In this document: positions 7,354-15,549 of the stretch, in pieces
Position numbering within the stretch: the stretch's first letter is position 1
How the letters are laid out: every line of letters starts with the position of its first letter
From: CAYZXU01 sp964482535
GTDB lineage: Bacteria; Desulfobacterota; Desulfobacteria; Desulfobacterales; BuS5
DNA length: 43,947 nucleotides
Direction of reading: 5' to 3'
Assembly: GCA_964482535.1 (NCBI GenBank)
Contig: CAYZXU010000004.1
Location: forward strand, 1 to 43,947
Notes under the pieces: generated by a model
Databases searched by the model: none
What the model saw: only the letters and a program-made list of their open reading frames with translations
Told to the model about the DNA's origin: nothing
Made by a program: the position numbers and the translations under genes

Positions 7354-8582
7354 AAGGTGCAAGGTTTCATAATATATTATTCATCTGTTTTGGCGTTATT
7401 GCAGCCTCTTTTTTTTACTCTTGTGGTATTGAAAAAAATATGCCGCCCCCTGATTCATCTGCCGGAAAATATGTTTTAAACAGAATAGCTGCTTCAGAAT
7501 TTCCCGAATTTTTCGATGATATGTTTTATGATGGTTTGGAGACAGCTATCCAAAAAAGCATTACATATCTTCATATTATTCCTGAAAACAGAAAATTCAA
7601 ATTCGGCAAAGATGCTTTCAGTGCCAGTCATTTAATTAACTCTTTGGAATATTTTCAAGATTTTATCCAGACAAAGCCCTCTGAAAAAAAAATAAAAAAG
7701 TTCATAGAAAAAAATTTTCTGGTATACAGATCAATCGGCAGGGATGATGACGGCAAAGTTTTTTTTACAGGGTATTATGAGCCTGCCCTAAGGGGGAGCC
7801 TGTTTGAAACTGATGAATACAGGTATCCGGTTTACTCAAGACCCCTTGATCTTGATGAAATCGATCTTTCTTTATTTTCTTCTAAATTTAAAGGAGAAAA
7901 AATAATGGGAAGATATTCCGATTTAAAATTTATCCCCTATTATGAAAGAAAGGAGATAGAGGCTGATACTGCTTTTAGTGAAAAAGCGGAACCTGTTGCA
8001 TGGGTGAATGACAGGGTGGAACTTTTTTTCCTCCAGATTCAGGGCTCAGGCATAATCTGTTTTGATGATGGGACAAAAATTAATGTTCATTATAACACCA
8101 CTAATGGTCGTCCATATAAAAGCATAGGAAGACTCTTGATAGATCAGGGGAAAATTTTAAAAGAGAATATGTCCATGCAGGCAATTCGCGCTTATTTGCA
8201 TAAGTACCCGGGTGAGGTCGATACAATATTAGCCTATAATAAAAGCTATATTTTTTTTAATATTGAAGAGGATGGTCCTCTGGGCTGCCTGAACTTAAAA
8301 CTTACTCCTGGAAGATCCATTGCTCTTGACAGAAAAATATTTCCCTTATCAGCGCTTGGATTTATTACCACAAAAAAGCCTTTAATAGACGGCGGGGGAA
8401 AGATATCCTCCTGGTCAAAATTTAACAGATTTGTATTGAATCATGATACAGGAGGGGCTATAAAGGGGCCGGGTCGTGGTGATATTTTCTGGGGCACAGG
8501 AAAATATGCCGAGATTGCTGCCGGGTATATGCAGCACAAAGGCGATCTGTACTTTATTGTATTAAAACCCGATTTAACTTAA
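7350..8582 (+). CDS. mltA: MltA-type lytic transglycosylase, lipoprotein
   Basis: A 410-residue membrane-bound lytic murein transglycosylase A, which cleaves peptidoglycan glycan strands to 1,6-anhydro-muropeptides. A lipoprotein signal ends at FFYSC with Cys25 as the lipidated residue. The MltA domain spans roughly residues 120-300 (VFFTGYYEPALRGS, VELFFLQIQGSG). The C-terminal 3D domain carries DTGGAIKGPGRGDIFWG, including the catalytic aspartate. The length is close to the family norm with a slightly longer N-terminus. It overlaps moaC by 4 nt (ATGA) and is followed 19 nt later by tatA/B. The cofactor, murein and Tat genes therefore appear to share a transcript, although their functions differ. 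Confidence 0.93.
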   Translation: MKGARFHNILFICFGVIAASFFYSCGIEKNMPPPDSSAGKYVLNRIAASEFPEFFDDMFYDGLETAIQKSITYLHIIPENRKFKFGKDAFSASHLINSLEYFQDFIQTKPSEKKIKKFIEKNFLVYRSIGRDDDGKVFFTGYYEPALRGSLFETDEYRYPVYSRPLDLDEIDLSLFSSKFKGEKIMGRYSDLKFIPYYERKEIEADTAFSEKAEPVAWVNDRVELFFLQIQGSGIICFDDGTKINVHYNTTNGRPYKSIGRLLIDQGKILKENMSMQAIRAYLHKYPGEVDTILAYNKSYIFFNIEEDGPLGCLNLKLTPGRSIALDRKIFPLSALGFITTKKPLIDGGGKISSWSKFNRFVLNHDTGGAIKGPGRGDIFWGTGKYAEIAAGYMQHKGDLYFIVLKPDLT

Positions 8583-8601
8583 AATTTTTTAGGAGTATTC
8601 A

Positions 8602-8883
8602 ATGTTCGGCATGAGCATGCCTGAGTTAATTCTGATTTTTGCCATAGCATTAATTGTTATAGGTCCAAAAAAACTTCCCGATCTCGCTAAAACTTTGGGG
8701 CGCGCCCTTGGAGAATTAAAACAGGCTACAGGTGAGTTTAAAAAAACAGTTATGATGGATGAAGAGTTAGATGAAGTAAAAAATAGTATCAGAGATGTTA
8801 AAGAGACTGTTAAAGAGGCAATAGATTTAAAAACCGTTAATAAAGATGACAAGCAGGATGATAAGAATAAAAAAACAGAGTAA
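8602..8883 (+). CDS. Tat translocase subunit TatA/TatB family
   Basis: A 93-residue twin-arginine translocation subunit. A short transmembrane helix (residues 7-21, PELILIFAIALIVIG) is followed by the PKKLPDL hinge, an amphipathic helix (AKTLGRALGELKQAT) and a charged lysine/aspartate-rich tail. TatA and TatB cannot be separated safely from sequence alone. The length and extended charged tail lean towards TatB, while the simple hinge fits TatA. AGGAG precedes the ATG. tatC follows, and together they would export folded cofactor-containing enzymes, in keeping with the molybdenum-cofactor genes upstream. Confidence 0.88.
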   Translation: MFGMSMPELILIFAIALIVIGPKKLPDLAKTLGRALGELKQATGEFKKTVMMDEELDEVKNSIRDVKETVKEAIDLKTVNKDDKQDDKNKKTE

Positions 8884-8924
8884 CTTGTATATTTAACCCT
8901 TGCAGGGCTAAAAAGCGTTTCCAT

Positions 8925-9653
8925 ATGACAAAAAGCGATGATAAAAAAAGCTCATTCACAGCACATCTTGAGGAGCTCAGAAAGAGGCTTGTAATATGCT
9001 TTATAGCTGTCGGAGCAGGTTTTTTGGCTTCCTATGCTTTTAAAGAAAAACTGTTCGAGATACTTACAGCGCCTTTAATAAAAATAATGCAGGATAACAG
9101 CAGTCTTATATTTACAGGTCTGCCTGAAGCTTTTTTTACATACCTTAAGGCAGCCTTTATCTCCGGTCTTATACTGGCAGCTCCTGTAATTCTCTATCAG
9201 TTCTGGATGTTTGTGGGGCCAGGGCTTTATAATACGGAAAGACGGGTTTTGCTGCCCATAATAATCCTGTCTATATTTTTTTTTATTGGCGGAGCATGTT
9301 TCGGTTATTTTATTGTTTTTCCCATAGGGTTTAAGTTTTTTTTAAGTTTTTCAACAGAAAACATAAAAGCGCTTCCTTCAATGCGCGAATATTTAAATTT
9401 TGCTTCAAAATTATTAATAGCTTTCGGGATAGTTTTTGAACTTCCTGTTTTAATAACCTTTCTTGCACGACTTGGAATAGTATCTGTTGATTTTTTAAAG
9501 AAAAACAGAAAATATGCTTTGCTTTTATTTTTTGTTTTTTCAGCGATTTTAACTCCGCCTGATGTGGTAACACAGATTATGATGGCGTTACCCCTTATGC
9601 TTCTTTATGAGATAAGTATAGTAGGAGCCAGGATATTCGGTAAAAAAACATAA
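8925..9653 (+). CDS. tatC: Sec-independent protein translocase TatC
   Basis: A 242-residue, six-helix inner-membrane protein. It is the TatC core that recognises twin-arginine signal peptides. The N-terminal signature FTAHLEELRKRL is intact, as are the conserved periplasmic loop FWMFVGPGLYNTERR, the FELPVLITFLARLG segment and SAILTPPDVVTQ. The ribosome site before 8925 is weak, but spacing and alignment support this ATG. It sits 41 nt after the tatA/B gene. A 130-nt AT-rich gap with a separate promoter then precedes the cytochrome gene, so the upstream operon probably ends here. Confidence 0.95.
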   Translation: MTKSDDKKSSFTAHLEELRKRLVICFIAVGAGFLASYAFKEKLFEILTAPLIKIMQDNSSLIFTGLPEAFFTYLKAAFISGLILAAPVILYQFWMFVGPGLYNTERRVLLPIIILSIFFFIGGACFGYFIVFPIGFKFFLSFSTENIKALPSMREYLNFASKLLIAFGIVFELPVLITFLARLGIVSVDFLKKNRKYALLLFFVFSAILTPPDVVTQIMMALPLMLLYEISIVGARIFGKKT

Positions 9654-9699
9654 AGAAGTATAGATGTTAAATATATTGATTTAATCTTATAATTTGTCG

Positions 9700-9728
9700 T
9701 TGACAAAGATCATTCAGATTGATATTTT
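9700..9728 (+). promoter_or_regulatory. Candidate promoter of cytochrome c3 gene
   Basis: TTGACA (9700-9705), a 17-nt spacer and TATTTT (9723-9728) form a good sigma-70-type promoter about 55 nt before the cytochrome start. An abundant electron carrier would be expected to have its own strong promoter. Confidence 0.6.
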
Positions 9729-9783
9729 TTAATTATAAAGTAGTAATTGTTATTAAATGGTATTTTAGATGAAAGGAGAATTA

Positions 9784-10266
9784 ATGAGATTTTTTAAAAA
9801 AAGTTTTTTTGTAATTGTACCTGCAACTCTAATGGTAGTCTGTTTATTTTTTGCAGTTGGTATTTATGCGGGAACAAAGGCTGATGATGTTATTAAGATG
9901 GAAAACAAGGCTTATAGCAAACATAAAAAAAGCATTGCAACCTTTTCACATAAGAAACATGCAACTGACTATAAAGTTGGATGTGGTGAATGCCACCACG
10001 ATGAGAATAATAAGCCTCTGAATAATCTGAAAGAAGGCGACGATGTTCAAAACTGCATTGATTGTCATAAAAAACCTGCATATATTACGGGGAAAAAGGC
10101 TAAGGGTCTGTCAAAATCCCAAAAGATTGAATACCATGCAAATGCAATTCATGATAACTGTAAAGGATGTCACAAGAAATTTAACAAGGAAAAGGGGTTA
10201 AAATCAAAAGACGCAGGTGCAGCGCCAACAACCTGTTCAAAATGTCATCCCAAAAAGGCTAAATAA
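9784..10266 (+). CDS. Class III (c3-type) tetraheme cytochrome c
   Basis: A 160-residue secreted cytochrome. A Sec signal peptide (charged MRFFKK, hydrophobic stretch, then GIYAG) precedes the mature domain. Four CxxCH heme sites are visible: CGECH, CIDCH, CKGCH and CSKCH. Extra histidines for bis-His ligation lie ahead of them (FSHKKH, HAIH). Such cytochromes carry electrons in the periplasm between hydrogenases or formate dehydrogenases and membrane complexes. All four sites have two-residue spacing, whereas classical Desulfovibrio c3 has two sites with four-residue spacing. GAAAGGAGA lies upstream, so the start is ATG 9784 rather than 9769, which overlaps that ribosome site. Confidence 0.88.
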   Translation: MRFFKKSFFVIVPATLMVVCLFFAVGIYAGTKADDVIKMENKAYSKHKKSIATFSHKKHATDYKVGCGECHHDENNKPLNNLKEGDDVQNCIDCHKKPAYITGKKAKGLSKSQKIEYHANAIHDNCKGCHKKFNKEKGLKSKDAGAAPTTCSKCHPKKAK

Positions 10267-10270
10267 AGCT

Positions 10271-10289
10271 TTATGTAAGTTTTACATAA
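10271..10289 (+). other. Small hairpin after cytochrome stop
   Basis: An exact 8-bp inverted repeat (TTATGTAA with TTACATAA) has a 3-nt loop directly after the cytochrome stop codon. It is AT-rich and weak, and perhaps protects the mRNA end ahead of the stronger hairpin at 10304. Confidence 0.4.
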
Positions 10290-10303
10290 GGAAAATTTTA
10301 ATA

Positions 10304-10347
10304 AAGAAAGGGATGTAAAAAGTTACATCCCTTTCTTGTTTTTTTTA
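10304..10347. terminator. Bidirectional intrinsic terminator, cytochrome c3 / dsrN
   Basis: A perfect 15-bp stem (arms 10304-10318 and 10323-10337) with a 4-nt loop is followed on the plus strand by GTTTTTTTTA. On the minus strand it is followed by a weaker T-rich stretch (TTTATTAAAATTTT). One arm is also the last codons and the stop codon of dsrN, so coding sequence and terminator are shared. Confidence 0.88.
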
Positions 10348-11768
10348 TTATATGCTGTAGCATTGCGAACCATTGCCGCAGCCCATGCCGGTGTGCCAAG
10401 GCTATGTATATGAGTATATGTTGCCAAAACATTTTTATAGCACACCCCGTCACGTTTATTAATAAAACCGGCACCTCTTTCCATGGAAAATACCAGTTTA
10501 TGCTTAGAGCTTTTGCTATTTTCGGCCCAGTGCAGAACCTTTGAATAGTGAAATTCGTGGCCTTTTATTTTGGTTCCTTTTTTAAAAAAAGGGTTCTCTT
10601 CTTCAACATTCACAATGGTATAACCATGGCCCTGGGGTTTTTTTGATAATCCAAATTTAATGGGGAGCACACCGGACATTTTATATGTCTTTTCACCTAT
10701 AATAAGTTTGTCCCCCAGGTACATCAATCCGCCACATTCTGCATATATTGGAAGGCCGTCTTCGGCCAGGTATTTAATGCGGTTTTTAAAGTCTCTATTT
10801 TTTTCAAGTTCAGCGGCATGGGTTTCAGGAAAACCACCTCCAATATAAAGAGCATCTATTTGTGGGATAGTTTTGTCTGAAAGCGGGCTTAGAAAGATTA
10901 TTTTTGCTCCCAATAAAGTCAGAGCTTCTATATTTTCAGGATAATAAAATTGGAAGGCTGAATCTTTAAGAATGCCGATTTTTACTTTTTCTTTGGAATC
11001 ATTAGGCATTGCATGAAGAGTCTCGATTTCGTTGAGGTGCAGACTGATCTCAGTCCCCGGTTTTTTTGTTTCAATTTCGGTATTCGGTTGGGCAATTTTT
11101 TCCAGGGCATCAAGATCCATATGGGTTTTAGCTATTTTTGCTGCTGCGGATATAGATTCAAGTGCCCATGAATGTTCAGCAGTGGGTATCAGACCCATAT
11201 GCCTTTCAGGGAAACTCTGCTTCCCAAGCTTGGGGATTGCACCCACAACAGGTATTTTGCAATAACGCTCAATACTTCCACGCAAAATTTTTTCATGCCT
11301 GGTTCCTGCCACACGATTTAGCAGTACACCCTTGATCTTTACATCTTCGTCAAATTTTATGCATCCGAGAAGGGTTGCTGCCATTGTTCGGGTTGATTTT
11401 GTGCAGTCTAAAATGAGAATAACAGGAATGTTGAGAAGTTTGGCAAGCTCTGCAGTACTTGTGGAGCCTTGGACATCAAGGCCGTCATAAAGCCCTCGGT
11501 TCCCCTCTATCACTGCAATATCGCCTGGATTGGTGTGGGAAATAAATGAGTTGAAAATCTGGGAGTCTTCAAGGAGAAATGAATCAAGGTTATAGCATGG
11601 CCGACCAGCTGCAAGAGCCAGCCAGCCTGCGTCAATATAGTCAGGCCCCTTTTTGAACGGTGCAATATTTTTATTTAATTCTCTCCATGCAGCAATAACT
11701 CCTATTGAAAGCATGGTTTTTCCGGAACCTCCACTTAGAGCCGAAATAATAATTTTTGAAAAACTCAT
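10323..11768 (-). CDS. dsrN: DsrN: cobyrinate a,c-diamide synthase-like siroheme amidase
   Basis: A 481-residue protein of the CbiA/CobB family. The N-terminal dethiobiotin-synthetase-like ATPase domain has the P-loop SGGSGKT (residues 15-21). The C-terminal class I glutamine amidotransferase domain has its catalytic cysteine in AECGGLMYLG and a histidine in KGHEFHYSKV. In dsr clusters this homologue is called DsrN and is thought to amidate siroheme to the siroamide found in dissimilatory sulfite reductase. Its position 80 nt after dsrD supports that role over cobalamin synthesis. No other cobalamin gene is present, although dual use cannot be excluded. Only the first half of the terminator hairpin separates it from the cytochrome gene. 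Confidence 0.85.
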   Translation of the reverse strand: MSFSKIIISALSGGSGKTMLSIGVIAAWRELNKNIAPFKKGPDYIDAGWLALAAGRPCYNLDSFLLEDSQIFNSFISHTNPGDIAVIEGNRGLYDGLDVQGSTSTAELAKLLNIPVILILDCTKSTRTMAATLLGCIKFDEDVKIKGVLLNRVAGTRHEKILRGSIERYCKIPVVGAIPKLGKQSFPERHMGLIPTAEHSWALESISAAAKIAKTHMDLDALEKIAQPNTEIETKKPGTEISLHLNEIETLHAMPNDSKEKVKIGILKDSAFQFYYPENIEALTLLGAKIIFLSPLSDKTIPQIDALYIGGGFPETHAAELEKNRDFKNRIKYLAEDGLPIYAECGGLMYLGDKLIIGEKTYKMSGVLPIKFGLSKKPQGHGYTIVNVEEENPFFKKGTKIKGHEFHYSKVLHWAENSKSSKHKLVFSMERGAGFINKRDGVCYKNVLATYTHIHSLGTPAWAAAMVRNATAYNKKNKKGM

Positions 11769-11848
11769 ACTCTCTTAAGGTTACAGCATAAGAAGTGAAT
11801 AAAAAATATGTAATGCCCAAGTATTCCGATAAAGGTTATAAAAAAAAT

Positions 11849-12088
11849 CTAATCTTCATCTTCTGCTGCGGCCTGTTTACCTGTTCCCTTAAGTCCGTAC
11901 ATGGATGTGCTGCCACTTGACCAGAATTCAAGCACCTCTTCTTCTATCATTTTGGTTACATACTTTTTTGCTGCTCTCGGTTTTTCACCTAATATTTTGG
12001 CAAGCTCACTGAAATAAAATTTTGATTTTGTTTTTGCCTTTTTTGTAAGAGCATCAACCACTAATTTGGTTGCTTCTGCCTGATCCAT
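11849..12088 (-). CDS. dsrD: DsrD, activator of dissimilatory sulfite reductase
   Basis: A 79-residue winged-helix protein found with dsrAB in sulfate reducers. Published work describes it as an allosteric activator of DsrAB rather than a DNA-binding regulator. The sequence shows the expected small helical fold (FYFSELAKILGEKPRAAKKYVTKM is its core), the conserved WSSGST wing and an acidic C-terminus (AAAEDED). TGAGGAA lies about 8 nt before the ATG. It follows dsrB after a strong intercistronic hairpin and precedes dsrN. Its presence supports reductive rather than sulfur-oxidising DsrAB. Confidence 0.95.
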   Translation of the reverse strand: MDQAEATKLVVDALTKKAKTKSKFYFSELAKILGEKPRAAKKYVTKMIEEEVLEFWSSGSTSMYGLKGTGKQAAAEDED

Positions 12089-12114
12089 TTTAAAAATTCC
12101 TCATTTTTTTTATT

Positions 12115-12145
12115 AAGCAGCCAGGTAATACCCCCCCGGCTGCTT
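12115..12145 (-). other. Intercistronic hairpin between dsrB and dsrD
   Basis: A perfect 8-bp GC-rich stem (AAGCAGCC with GGCTGCTT), whose loop includes a run of seven G on the transcribed strand, sits in the 86-nt gap. No U-tract follows. It may act as a processing or stabilising element, or a leaky terminator that lowers dsrD-dsrN relative to dsrAB. Confidence 0.65.
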
Positions 12146-12174
12146 ATATTTTACTTCAAACATTTTAAATAAAA

Positions 12175-13320
12175 TTAAAATTTGAAGTTAGTTGTTTGAC
12201 GCCATGTATAATATGCAGAGTCACGGAAATCATCAATAAGATGATGTGTAAACTCTAATTCACATTTATCGAAGAATCTTTCCCAGCCGATTCTTTCAGC
12301 CCATTCGCCGAGACGCTCGTACTTGTTTGCATCATTGGCATATACATCTACAATTCTTTTTATTGTATCTGTCATTGTAGGCCAGCGGGGCATCTCGTTC
12401 TTGATAAAGGCAACTGCAACCTTGGAAAATTTAGGGTTGCTGATTCTGTTGGAAACCTTGCCGCCTACCATAAGAACAATTCCGTCGCCCTCTGTATCTG
12501 CAAGGGGCATGGACGGACACATGGTGTAGCAGTTTCCGCAGAACATGCATCTTTCATTCTTTACGGCAACACTCTTTACCTGCTCTCCGTTAATTTCAAC
12601 CTTTGCAGGTTTAATTGCGGCTGTAGGACAGGCTGCAATAGCAAGAGGTATTTCACACATCTTGTCCAGATATTCATGATCCAACATGGGCGGTTTGCGA
12701 TGATAACCGAGTATGGCAATATCAGAGCAATGTACAGCACCGCACATATTAAGACAGCATGCCATGGAAACACGAAGGTGTGCAGGAAGTCTCATGCTTT
12801 TAAAATCATCAAAAAGCACGTCCATGGTAGCCTTGACAGTTCCGGATGCGTCTGTTGCAGGTGTATGGCAGTGAATCCAGCCCTGGGTGTGTACTATATT
12901 AGTAATGCCTGCTCCTGTGCCGCCGACAGGAAATTTAAGGCTTCCGCCGTCAAATTTTCTGTTTGAAAGATCAGCTTTCAGGGCTTCCATACTGTCTTTG
13001 CTGTCAGTCATAAATTCAATATTGTTACGGGTGGTGAATCTTACATAGCCGTCACAATGTTTGTCGGCGATTTCACAGATTTCACGGATATGTGTTACAC
13101 TCATGAAACGACAGCCACCAACTCTTACTGTAAAAACTTCATCGCCTGTTTCTGAAACATGAACCAGAACACCTGGCTCTAAAATTTCATGGTAGTCCCA
13201 TTTACCCTTGTTTTTTGCAATTACCGGAGGGTAAAATTCATCGTATTTTCTTGGACCGATGTCGGTTATTCTGTTTTCCATCGGTTTGTCAGGATTATAA
13301 CCTGAAGATATAAAAGCCAT
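12175..13320 (-). CDS. dsrB: Dissimilatory sulfite reductase beta subunit
   Basis: A 381-residue DsrB, which forms the alpha2-beta2 cytoplasmic enzyme reducing sulfite, with DsrC as partner, in the last step of sulfate respiration. The siroheme/[4Fe-4S] cysteine region reads ACCLNMCGAVHCSD. The inserted ferredoxin domain has CMFCGNCYTMCPSMP plus CPTAAIKP. The N-terminal FTTRNNIEFM segment is typical of siroheme-enzyme repeats. AGGAGG before the start overlaps the end of dsrA, with only 11 nt between the genes, giving tight translational coupling. Full length, with no sign of damage. Confidence 0.98.
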   Translation of the reverse strand: MAFISSGYNPDKPMENRITDIGPRKYDEFYPPVIAKNKGKWDYHEILEPGVLVHVSETGDEVFTVRVGGCRFMSVTHIREICEIADKHCDGYVRFTTRNNIEFMTDSKDSMEALKADLSNRKFDGGSLKFPVGGTGAGITNIVHTQGWIHCHTPATDASGTVKATMDVLFDDFKSMRLPAHLRVSMACCLNMCGAVHCSDIAILGYHRKPPMLDHEYLDKMCEIPLAIAACPTAAIKPAKVEINGEQVKSVAVKNERCMFCGNCYTMCPSMPLADTEGDGIVLMVGGKVSNRISNPKFSKVAVAFIKNEMPRWPTMTDTIKRIVDVYANDANKYERLGEWAERIGWERFFDKCELEFTHHLIDDFRDSAYYTWRQTTNFKF

Positions 13321-13331
13321 TTTATTTCCTC

Positions 13332-14645
13332 CTATCTTGCATGGTGTTTTCTGAATTCATTGATATCACGATCCCATCCACCTTCAACTTCATCCTCTTT
13401 CCAGAAGATATATGGGTTGGAACGTGGTTCCTGGACATGCTGAGGAGTAGCTTTAACATCTGTAGCCTCAAGCAGTTTCTGAAAACCCTGCCGTTTTATA
13501 AGCTCGCCAAGTCTTTCGCGGTTTTTGCCTTCCTCCATCCACCAGTCCCAGATCTTCTCGATAATTTCCTTTATTTCATCGTATGGTTCTTCAGCTTTAA
13601 TAAAGGGGATAAGAAGAGAACCCATCTGGGCACCGTCAAGAATAGGAGCCTTGGCGCCACAAAGCATGGAAAGACCTCTGTCGTTTCCTATTTTAAGAGC
13701 CTTTGGCATTACATTGATGCAATGCATGCATCTCGTACACTCTTTGGTTTCGATTTCAAGCTTTCCGTCTTCATACCGCATACATCCTGTGGGACAAAGA
13801 TTAATAACCTCTTTTTGGATATCAAATGGACCCCAGTCGCGGCCTGCATGTGCACCTGCGTTAGGTGGAACTTCTCCGCCTATATAAGCTTTAACAACTT
13901 TCTGATCAATGCGGATATCATCACGCCATGTGCCTATAAAGGAGATGTCTGAGCGCGCTATTGATGCCACACAGCAGTTAGGACAGCCGTCAAATTTAAA
14001 TTTGAACTTATATGGAAAAGCAGGTCTGTGAAGCTCATCCTGATATTCATTTGTCAGAGTATGACAGATTGCCTGTGTGTCATAACACGCATATTCACAG
14101 CGTGCCTGACCTATACAGTCGGCAGGGGTTCTGAGGTTGGAGCCTGAACCGCCAAGGTCCTGATTATACGTATGGGTAAGCTCATAAAAAATTTCTTCAA
14201 GCTGGGGTGTGGTTGTTCCCAGAAGAATGATATCTCCTGTTGCCCCATGCATATTAGTAAGCCCGCTGCCTCTGAGTTCCCAGAGATCACAAAGATCTTT
14301 GAGGTACTTGCTGGTATAAAATTTTCCTGCAGGCTGATTTACGCGCATTGTATGAAAATGTGCAACGCCGGGAAAAGCATCCGGCTGATCGCAGTATCTT
14401 CCTATAACACCTCCGCCATACCCGAATACACCTACTATGCCGCCGTGTTTCCAGTGAGTTCTGCCGTGTTTAAAAGAGAGTTCAAGCACGCCAAGAAGAT
14501 CTTCGCAGACATCCTGTGGAATCTGGTACTCAATATTATCTACATTTTTTGCCCTTGCTTCAGCTTCCTGTTTTAAATCAGACACAAAGCTTGGCCACGG
14601 TCCAGATTCAAGCTGGTCCAGCAAAGGAGTTTCATGTTTTGCCAT
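13332..14645 (-). CDS. dsrA: Dissimilatory sulfite reductase alpha subunit
   Basis: A 437-residue DsrA, the first gene of the dsr operon. Siroheme/[4Fe-4S] ligands are in CIGQARC (Cx5C) and the downstream CPNCC (Cx3C). The ferredoxin domain carries CPTGCMRY and CTRCMHCINVMP. Motifs such as HGRTHWKHGGIVGVFGYGGG and RTPADCIGQARCEYACYD match reductive-type DsrA. GGAGG lies close to the ATG. About 140 nt of leader with unusual features precedes it. With DsrB, DsrD and DsrN it defines the organism as a sulfate or sulfite respirer. Confidence 0.98.
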   Translation of the reverse strand: MAKHETPLLDQLESGPWPSFVSDLKQEAEARAKNVDNIEYQIPQDVCEDLLGVLELSFKHGRTHWKHGGIVGVFGYGGGVIGRYCDQPDAFPGVAHFHTMRVNQPAGKFYTSKYLKDLCDLWELRGSGLTNMHGATGDIILLGTTTPQLEEIFYELTHTYNQDLGGSGSNLRTPADCIGQARCEYACYDTQAICHTLTNEYQDELHRPAFPYKFKFKFDGCPNCCVASIARSDISFIGTWRDDIRIDQKVVKAYIGGEVPPNAGAHAGRDWGPFDIQKEVINLCPTGCMRYEDGKLEIETKECTRCMHCINVMPKALKIGNDRGLSMLCGAKAPILDGAQMGSLLIPFIKAEEPYDEIKEIIEKIWDWWMEEGKNRERLGELIKRQGFQKLLEATDVKATPQHVQEPRSNPYIFWKEDEVEGGWDRDINEFRKHHAR

Positions 14646-14700
14646 TATTATTCCTCCATAATTATTAGTAATTAACTGTCTAAGCTATATAAAAAGTATC

Positions 14701-14740
14701 CTCCCCTGTTGGGTTTTACAGGTCACCTCCTCTCCATAAA
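14701..14740 (-). promoter_or_regulatory. dsrA leader with orphan Shine-Dalgarno and hairpin
   Basis: On the minus strand the leader contains GGAGGTGA (14730-14723), a full match to the 16S rRNA 3' end. A short hairpin follows (CCTGT and ACAGG arms, 14722-14718 and 14709-14705), and then a second GGGGAGGA. None of these is at ribosome-site distance from an ATG, GTG or TTG with a convincing reading frame. A ribosome standby or regulatory role is possible. Confidence 0.45.
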
Positions 14741-14789
14741 ATAGAACTGATTTCTATAAGATTATAAAAATCCATGCTACAACTGTGAG

Positions 14790-14818
14790 TACATAGAATT
14801 GATTCATATTTTTGTCAA
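14790..14818 (-). promoter_or_regulatory. Candidate dsr operon promoter
   Basis: On the minus strand a perfect -35 TTGACA (14818-14813), a 17-nt spacer and TATGTA (14795-14790) lie about 145 nt before dsrA. The -10 matches consensus at three positions, so this is the best available site rather than a proven one. Confidence 0.5.
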
Positions 14819-14898
14819 TAAAAAACCAAAGTTTTAACAACTATACAAACAACAAGATTATTGGTGTAAATTTTAAACAATATCAAATAGATATAAAA

Positions 14899-15519
14899 CT
14901 ATCTGTGTTCGTCAATTTTTTCTGATATTTGCGCAGGCACTTCATATCCAAGCTCAATTGCTTTGTCGCAATGTTTAATTGCAAGGTCAAATTCACCTTT
15001 TTCCATATATGCTATGGCAATATTATTATGAACAACTGCAAAATCAGGCTCAATGCTCAGAGCCTTTAAGTTGGCCTGAATGCTTTCATCAATTAAGCCC
15101 TTCATTAAATATGCATTTGCAAGTGTAGCAAAAGCCTGGAGAAACTTGGAGTTATAGGCAATCGCTTTTTGAAGCGCTTTTATGGCCTCATCTATTTCAC
15201 CTTTTTGAAGATGAACAAAACCTATATTAGCGTGACCCTCTGAAAATGCTGCTTTTGCTGTTACAGCTAACTGGTTGTATTTAAGGCAGCCGTCAAGATC
15301 TCCTCTCTTTAAACAAATACCTCCAAGCTGCACATAAGCTTCAGCAAAAGTAGAGCTTAGTTCTATGGTTTCAAAAAGCTCTTTTTCAGCTTCATCATAT
15401 TTTTTTTGTCCCAGAAGAGCAACTGCCAGGTTGTAGTGTGAGGCTGCACATTCCGAATTTGCGGCTATTGATGAACGTTGTTGAGCTATATATTCTTCTG
15501 CATTTTTAAGCTGTTGCAT
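14899..15519 (-). CDS. TPR-repeat protein
   Basis: A 206-residue cytoplasmic protein made almost wholly of tetratricopeptide repeats. About five 34-residue units are visible from residue 22 on (SHYNLAVALLGQKKYDEAEK, AYVQLGGICLKRGDLDGCLK, GHANIGFVHLQKGEIDEAIK, AFATLANAYLMKGLIDESIQ, VHNNIAIAYMEKGEFDLAIK). No signal peptide or enzymatic domain is seen, so it is probably an assembly or scaffold protein. Its stop is about 80 nt upstream of the dsr promoter and it reads in the same direction. It has its own promoter with a palindromic operator-like site. A role with Dsr is possible but rests only on position. Confidence 0.88.
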   Translation of the reverse strand: MQQLKNAEEYIAQQRSSIAANSECAASHYNLAVALLGQKKYDEAEKELFETIELSSTFAEAYVQLGGICLKRGDLDGCLKYNQLAVTAKAAFSEGHANIGFVHLQKGEIDEAIKALQKAIAYNSKFLQAFATLANAYLMKGLIDESIQANLKALSIEPDFAVVHNNIAIAYMEKGEFDLAIKHCDKAIELGYEVPAQISEKIDEHR

Positions 15520-15549
15520 TATTTAAATCCTTAAGTAAAAAATTTTTAT

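Noticed and set aside
11769..11848. Cobalamin riboswitch upstream of dsrN
   Set aside because: Only 80 nt are available and no B12-box-like sequence was seen; dsrN is read from the dsr transcript.
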